Assembly: GCF_003217255.1 (NCBI RefSeq)
Contig: NZ_QJTE01000008.1
Span: 1 to 62,306, forward strand
From: Pseudoroseicyclus aestuarii
Lineage (GTDB): Bacteria; Pseudomonadota; Alphaproteobacteria; Rhodobacterales; Rhodobacteraceae
Direction of reading: 5' to 3'
Length of the DNA: 62,306 nt
The notes below the pieces were generated by a model. That model searched no databases and was not told the origin of the DNA. It saw only the letters and a list, made by a program, of their open reading frames with translations. Shown here one piece after another: positions 58,220-62,306 of this stretch (position 1 is its first letter; each line of letters opens with the position of its first letter). The position numbers and the translations under genes are program-made.

Positions 58220-59301
58220 TGATCCATATCTCCGATCCCGAAACGCCGCGCCTGCCGCCCCGGACGCCGCACCGCCCGCTGCTGAAGCTGTTCTTCGGCG
58301 ACGTGTTGTCCGCCGCGCTGACGGCACTGGCCCTTGTCGCCGTCTTCATGCTGCTCCCGGGGCTGAATTGGGTCACGCTCGATGCCAACTGGGCCGTCGC
58401 GGACCCGGACCTCTGCCGCCAGGGCGGCGCCTGCTGGGCCTTCATCCGGGCCAAGCTGAACCTGATCCTCTTCGGGCTCTATCCCCCGTCCGAGCAATGG
58501 CGCGCGGGGCTGGTGATCGTCATCATCCTTGCGATGATCCTCGTCTCCCTCTGGCCGCGGGTCTGGGGCGGCCGGCTGCTGCTGGTCTGGGCCGGAGCGG
58601 TCGCCGCGATGCTCATCCTGATGCGTGGCGGGATGCTCGGCCTCGCCCCTGTGCCGACCTCGAAATGGGGCGGGCTTCCGGTGACCCTGATGCTGGCGAC
58701 GCTGTCGCTGGGCCTCGCCTTCCCGCTTGCGGTGCTGCTGGCGCTGGGGCGGCGCGGACGCCTGCCGATCGCGCGCGCCGTCTGCGTGACGCTGATTGAG
58801 CTGGTGCGCGGGCTGCCACTGGTCGGGCTGCTCTTCGTCGCCGCGATCCTGCTGCCGCTGCTGCTGCCGCCGGACTGGACCGTGGACAAGCTGGGCCGCA
58901 CCCTTGCCGCGCTGACGATCTTTGCCGCCGCCTACCTGGCCGAGGTCATCCGCGGCGGCCTTCAGGGCCTCGATACCGGGCAGACGGAGGCAGCCGAGGC
59001 GCTGGGCATCCCCTACTGGAAGACGATCTGGCACATCGTGCTGCCGCAGGCGATCCAGAACGTCATCCCGCCGCTGACCAACACCGCGATCGTCATGGTC
59101 AAGAACACCTCGCTGGTCTTAATCGTCGGCGTCTTCGACATGCTGAGCGCCGCCCGCAGCGCCGCCACCGACCCCGCCTGGCCAGCGCCCTATGCGGAAT
59201 CCTACCTGTTCGTCGCGCTGATCTACTTCGCGATCTGCTTCGGCATCTCGGCCTATTCCGCCCATCTCGAACGCGGCGTCCGCGCCCGGAGGCATTCATG
59301 A
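58219..59301 (+). CDS. Amino-acid ABC transporter permease (AapM-like)
   Basis: A 360-residue permease, second channel subunit. The family loop is [21 protein letters not shown] and is followed by [20 protein letters not shown]. It overlaps the next ATPase gene by ATGA. The ATG at 58219 was chosen; the frame upstream is the antisense-like extension over the AapQ gene. Confidence 0.9.
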   Translation: MIHISDPETPRLPPRTPHRPLLKLFFGDVLSAALTALALVAVFMLLPGLNWVTLDANWAVADPDLCRQGGACWAFIRAKLNLILFGLYPPSEQWRAGLVIVIILAMILVSLWPRVWGGRLLLVWAGAVAAMLILMRGGMLGLAPVPTSKWGGLPVTLMLATLSLGLAFPLAVLLALGRRGRLPIARAVCVTLIELVRGLPLVGLLFVAAILLPLLLPPDWTVDKLGRTLAALTIFAAAYLAEVIRGGLQGLDTGQTEAAEALGIPYWKTIWHIVLPQAIQNVIPPLTNTAIVMVKNTSLVLIVGVFDMLSAARSAATDPAWPAPYAESYLFVALIYFAICFGISAYSAHLERGVRARRHS

Positions 59302-60035
59302 CACAGGCGATCCGGCTGCAAGAGGTCGACAAGTTCTACGGCACCTTCCAGGCCCTTCACGGTGTGGACCTGGAGGTCTCAACCGGCGAGCGTGTGGTGA
59401 TCTGCGGCCCCTCCGGCTCGGGCAAATCGACCCTGATCCGCTGCATCAACCAGCTCGAAGAACACGATGGCGGGCGGATCGAGGTGCGCGGCGTGAAGCT
59501 TGGCGACGACCTGCGCAATCTCGATGCGGTGCGGCGTGAGGCGGGCATGGTGTTCCAGCACTTCAACCTGTTTCCCCATGTCACCGTGCTGGAGAATTGC
59601 GTCATGCCGCAGGTCCTCTCGCGCGGCACGAAACGGAAGGCTGCCGAAGACACGGCGCGCGGCTATCTGGACCGGGTCCGGATCCTCGAACAGGCCGACA
59701 AGTTCCCGGGCCAGCTCTCGGGCGGGCAGCAACAGCGCGTGGTCATCGCCCGGGCGCTGTGCATGGAGCCGAAGATCATGCTCTTCGACGAGCCGACCTC
59801 CGCGCTCGATCCCGAAATGATCTCGGAAGTGCTCGACGTGATGGTGGACCTTGCCGGCACGGCCATGACGATGGTGGTCGTCACCCACGAGATGGGGTTC
59901 GCCCGCCGTGTCGCCGACAGGGTCGTCTACATGGAAGCCGGCGCCGCCGTGGAGACCGGGACGCCGGACCAGATCTTCGGCACCCCGCGCGATGAACGGA
60001 CGAGACGGTTCCTGTCCAAGGTGATGGCGGGCTGA
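59298..60035 (+). CDS. Amino-acid ABC transporter ATPase (AapP-like)
   Basis: A 245-residue ATPase of the polar amino-acid uptake family: Walker [14 protein letters not shown], signature [15 protein letters not shown], Walker [16 protein letters not shown], and [15 protein letters not shown]. It energises the AapQ-AapM channel. Last gene of the operon and the last core-like gene before the AT-richer right end. Confidence 0.94.
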   Translation: MTQAIRLQEVDKFYGTFQALHGVDLEVSTGERVVICGPSGSGKSTLIRCINQLEEHDGGRIEVRGVKLGDDLRNLDAVRREAGMVFQHFNLFPHVTVLENCVMPQVLSRGTKRKAAEDTARGYLDRVRILEQADKFPGQLSGGQQQRVVIARALCMEPKIMLFDEPTSALDPEMISEVLDVMVDLAGTAMTMVVVTHEMGFARRVADRVVYMEAGAAVETGTPDQIFGTPRDERTRRFLSKVMAG

Positions 60036-60493
60036 CTTCGCGCGTCCCAGCGGCCGGCCCGGCAGCAGCCGCGTCACATTGCGCCAGCGCTTTCACATGG
60101 ATCTTAGCAGGCATGGCCCAGCCGCTGCTCCCGGCATGACGCGGTCGCCCAGAAGGTCGGAGATCGGCAGATCATACTCCGCGTCGACAGGATTCTTCAC
60201 CGCCAGAGGCTAGGTCGCAGCCCCCTGCATGCAGTTGGCGGAGGAAGTGCGCTTCCAACCGGACCGTCTCCTGTGACCCCTGAGGATGATCCGGCAGGCT
60301 AACGTGTCTTACGGACTTCTAGGGAACATTTCGCAATTTGACGCCGATTCACTGGGCTATTCGCTACTGCGCCCACTGTCCGAAGGGCACCGCCCGCAAC
60401 GCGCAGCGCCCCGCAAAACACTGACTTGAATAGGTTTTCTTTCTACGCATTCGTCGTCTTGCGACCACGGAGGTCGTTCGAAAGGAAACTGAA
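60036..60493. other. Intergenic stretch, boundary to accessory region
   Basis: About 460 bases without a credible gene. Base composition falls from the GC-rich operon to a mixed, AT-richer type around 60290-60480. A short minus-strand frame near 60100-60210 looks like a gene remnant but has no start or context. This is the likely left edge of an acquired region. No tRNA is visible. Confidence 0.4.
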
Positions 60494-60694
60494 ATGCGAG
60501 AAATGTGCCTCAGTCAAATCGAGCTGGCTGCCCGATGGAGAATTAGCCCAAGGACACTTGAGCGGTGGCGGTGGATCGGCGATGGGCCGCGCTTCATGAA
60601 GCTCGGCGGGCGCGTGATCTACCGCCTCGAAGATGTGCTGGCGTTCGAACAGCAAGAGCTGCGCGATTTGGAGGAGATAAAGACTGGGCGTTGA
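60494..60694 (+). CDS. Excisionase/AlpA-like helix-turn-helix protein
   Basis: A 66-residue protein whose whole length is a MerR-like winged helix: LSQIELAARWRISPRTLERW, then WRWIGDGPRFMKLGG and VIYRLEDVLAFEQQ. Such single-domain proteins act as excisionases or regulators in integrative elements and prophages. A/G-rich sequence (AAAGGAAACTG) precedes the ATG. Codons are less GC-rich than in the core genome. No integrase gene is seen in the window. Confidence 0.75.
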   Translation: MREMCLSQIELAARWRISPRTLERWRWIGDGPRFMKLGGRVIYRLEDVLAFEQQELRDLEEIKTGR

Positions 60695-60981
60695 AACCAG
60701 CGCGCGCATCGTCAGCCAAACCCTGCGCGGCGAGTCGTTCTGACCTGCGCAGGGAATTTGCGCACGCCGAATAGCCTGCCGTTCGCCAGCAAGCGCCATT
60801 CCGGCCCTTAGGCCTAAGTCATAGCAACCATCCTCACCTTCCGATAGAACCGCGTTCGAAAACAATCACTTTACGCGCAATTTCGATTGCCCGCTTTCCT
60901 TTCCTCAGTTAGCGTCATCGAGAGCACAGAAAATGGGCCCACATAGTTTGCGGGTCCACCGATCTGGCCCGGAGGTGATTT
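60695..60981 (+). other. Intergenic stretch with hairpin and promoter region of the WYL gene
   Basis: No gene seen. CCCTGCGC (60721-60728) pairs with GCGCAGGG (60747-60754), a perfect 8-bp stem that may end the HTH transcript. The rest is AT-richer and holds the operator and ribosome site described separately. Confidence 0.5.
60934..60958. promoter_or_regulatory. Candidate operator: inverted repeat upstream of the WYL regulator
   Basis: TGGGCCC (60934-60940) and GGGTCCA (60952-60958) form a 7-base inverted repeat with one mismatch around an 11-base spacer, 12 bases before the GGAGGTGA ribosome site. CapW/BrxR-type WYL proteins bind inverted repeats ahead of their own operons, so autorepression is plausible. 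Confidence 0.45.
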
Positions 60982-61869
60982 TTGGAGAGCGACCGGTCGG
61001 AACTTCGCTGGGGTGTCGAGCAGCGCCTTGAGTTCATAGAGTTCCGCCTATTCTGGGAGGGGCATGTGAACCGCAGCGATCTTATGGATCAGTTCGGGGT
61101 ATCGGTGAACCAGGCGTCCACCGACCTGAATCGGTACATCGGCTTCGCCCCCGACAACATGCTCTACGACAAGAGTGCGCGAACCTATGTACGAGGCTCC
61201 GAGTTCAAGCCGCAGTTCCTCGAGCCTGACGCGAGCCGCTACCTTGCACAGCTGCGATCAGTCGCTGACGGGATCCTCGACCGCGAGGACGCCTGGATCG
61301 CCAACCTCCCGCCCTACGCGGCCGCACCTACGCCGGTTCGCGGGGTCAATCCGGCGACGCTTCGTTCTGTCGTTGGCGCCATCCGCCGGTCCGAGGCGAT
61401 CGAGGTAAAGTACCAGTCCCTGTCCAGCCCCGAGCCGCGCTGGCGCTGGATCGCCCCCCATGCCATCGCGTTTGACGGTTTCCGCTGGCACACTCGGGCG
61501 TTCTGCCAAACCGACGATTGCTTCAAGGACTTCCTGTTGTCGCGGATGCTCGAGATCCGAGGCTCAGGCCAAAGAAACAAGTCGGCCGGTGACGATCACG
61601 ACTGGCTTTCCGAGGTTACGCTGGAGGTTGGGCCACACCCCGACCTCTCGGAAACACAAGCGAAGGTTATTGCCCTCGATTATGGCATGCGCGGCGGCAA
61701 GGCGAAGATCAAGGTGAGACGTGCGCTCCTCTACTATGCGCTTAAACGCCTCGGTCTTGATACCGCCCCCGAAGCGCGCGCGCCCCAAGACCAGCAGATC
61801 GTGCTGATCAATCGCGACGAGATTTTCAGCGGCATTCGAGCAGCTGGCGCTCCGGAGGGTTCGAAATGA
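60982..61869 (+). CDS. WYL-domain transcription regulator, CapW/BrxR-like
   Basis: A 295-residue protein in three parts. An N-terminal winged helix-turn-helix spans about 10-65 (LMDQFGVSVNQASTDLNRY). A WYL domain spans about 130-200 (IEVKYQSLSSPEPRWRWIAP and FDGFRWHTRAFCQ). The C-terminal domain ends AQDQ-like in APQDQQIVLINRDEIF. This layout and length match CapW/BrxR, repressors found at the head of phage-defence operons (CBASS, BREX and others). It starts with TTG at 60982, behind a near-perfect GGAGGTGA at 60971-60978. Its stop overlaps the next ATG (ATGA). Confidence 0.85.
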   Translation: MESDRSELRWGVEQRLEFIEFRLFWEGHVNRSDLMDQFGVSVNQASTDLNRYIGFAPDNMLYDKSARTYVRGSEFKPQFLEPDASRYLAQLRSVADGILDREDAWIANLPPYAAAPTPVRGVNPATLRSVVGAIRRSEAIEVKYQSLSSPEPRWRWIAPHAIAFDGFRWHTRAFCQTDDCFKDFLLSRMLEIRGSGQRNKSAGDDHDWLSEVTLEVGPHPDLSETQAKVIALDYGMRGGKAKIKVRRALLYYALKRLGLDTAPEARAPQDQQIVLINRDEIFSGIRAAGAPEGSK

Positions 61870-61891
61870 ATCCTTCTTCGGACATTGCGTC
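61866..61891 (+). pseudogene. 5' fragment of the gene after the WYL regulator, cut by IS insertion
   Basis: An ATG at 61866 overlaps the regulator stop (ATGA) and reads M-N-P-S-S-D-I-A before running into the IS3 end at about 61892. The coupling says this was the regulated operon partner. Eight codons are too few to identify it. Confidence 0.5.
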
Positions 61892-62306
61892 TGACCTGCC
61901 CCCCGATCGTCCCTCATTCATAATGAGAGTCTGCCGGTTTGAGATTGGTAGTCGGGGGGTAGTTTCATGGCAAGCGCGCCGGGCGCGGAGCCATCAGGGA
62001 GCGCAAGCGTCCGGCGCGCTTCGAGCGGCGTCAGGTTGCCAAGCGAGGAGTGCGGCCTGACAGCGTTGTAGTCGTAGCGCCAGAGGGCGATCTTTCGGCG
62101 CGCGTCATCCAAGGTGTCGAAGATCTCCTCGTTCAGCAGCTCGTCGCGCAGGCTGCCGTTGAAGCTTTCGATGAAGGCATTCTGCTGCGGCTTGCCGGGA
62201 TCGATGTAGTGCCAGGCAACGTCGTTCTGATCGGCCCACTTCAGGATGGCCCGACTGGTGAACTCCGTTCCATTGTCACTGACGATGCAAGCCGGCTTGC
62301 CATAGA
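61892..62306 (-). mobile_element. IS3-family element, 3' part (continues past the window)
   Basis: The element end is placed at TGACCTGCCCCC (61892-61903), which starts with the 5'-TG usual for IS3 ends. An alternative end is TGAGAGTCTGCC at 61924, but then the transposase stop would lie outside the element. The transposase gene runs on the minus strand and off the right edge. The opposite end and any target duplication are not visible. Confidence 0.65.
61918..62306 (-). CDS. IS3-family transposase OrfB, C-terminal part
   Basis: About 129 residues of an integrase-core (DDE) transposase, open at the right window edge. The second catalytic Asp is in IVSDNGTEF and the Glu in [10 protein letters not shown], followed by [13 protein letters not shown], a hallmark of IS3 OrfB. 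It ends Q-T-G-R-L-S-L. The start is outside the window. It differs in type from the OrfA fragment at the left edge as far as the short overlap allows comparison. Confidence 0.9.
   Translation of the reverse strand, partial: YGKPACIVSDNGTEFTSRAILKWADQNDVAWHYIDPGKPQQNAFIESFNGSLRDELLNEEIFDTLDDARRKIALWRYDYNAVRPHSSLGNLTPLEARRTLALPDGSAPGALAMKLPPDYQSQTGRLSL

Noticed and set aside
60100-60215. Short minus-strand frame reading NPVDAEYDLPISDLLG
   Set aside because: It looks protein-like but is under 40 codons, lacks a start context and is not part of a recognisable gene; possibly a remnant.

Overview
The window is about 62 kb of high-GC DNA with strongly GC-rich third codon positions. The conserved block dusB-ntrB-ntrC-ntrY-ntrX-trkA-trkH-hfq-hflX, an IspD-IspF fusion, an SOS-type imuA-imuB-dnaE2 cassette behind a GTTC-N7-GTTC LexA box, and TRAP and Aap-type transporters together point to an alphaproteobacterium of the Rhodobacteraceae/Paracoccaceae/Roseobacteraceae group. 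No rRNA, tRNA or CRISPR array was seen. Both edges cut through IS3-family elements.

Layout, left half. 1-76: start of an IS3-type element. 355-7557: a TRAP transporter operon (dctP-dctQ-dctM) with a MarR-like regulator, divergent from a fused 5-oxoprolinase/hydantoinase; this looks like an uptake-and-hydrolysis unit for a 5-oxoproline- or hydantoin-like compound. 7640-11442: a Tat-exported 5'-nucleotidase-like phosphoesterase, then a DUF4394 exported protein followed by an ECF sigma factor and its RskA-type membrane anti-sigma factor. 11443-13830: a decayed accessory patch holding a GapR (DUF2312) gene without a normal start, an opposing unknown gene, a frameshifted small mobile-element-type gene and short direct repeats. 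13834-16910: a glyoxalase-fold protein, a 37-codon candidate small gene, and a tagatose-type sugar pair (GatZ/KbaZ-like subunit plus PfkB kinase).

Layout, core. 17500-29555 (minus strand) is the nitrogen-regulation/K+ uptake/RNA chaperone block. NtrC, and apparently NtrX, lack the sigma-54 contact motif GAFTGA. 29746-34082 holds ispDF-pgpA-cinA, a convergent ratA-like gene, a small membrane protein and two exported c-type cytochromes. 34152-40613 is the LexA-controlled mutagenesis cassette. Its ImuB has a long N-terminal extension, and an inverted pair of intergenic repeats separates imuB from dnaE2.

Layout, right half. 40709-44219: a KDG-kinase-like gene, a SelA-fold PLP enzyme, an IclR regulator and a RidA protein. 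44469-53829: a complete reductive pyrimidine catabolism operon (preT-preA, beta-ureidopropionase, dihydropyrimidinase) with its own NMT1/THI5-type ABC importer. 53872-60035: LysR regulator, Cys/Met-metabolism PLP lyase and a four-gene Aap-type amino-acid ABC importer. 60036-62306: base composition drops and a mobile or defence-like patch begins. It has an excisionase-type HTH gene and a CapW/BrxR-like WYL regulator with a strong ribosome site and a candidate operator. The next gene overlaps the regulator by ATGA and is broken after about eight codons by an IS3 element. This truncated locus is the most interesting part of the window.
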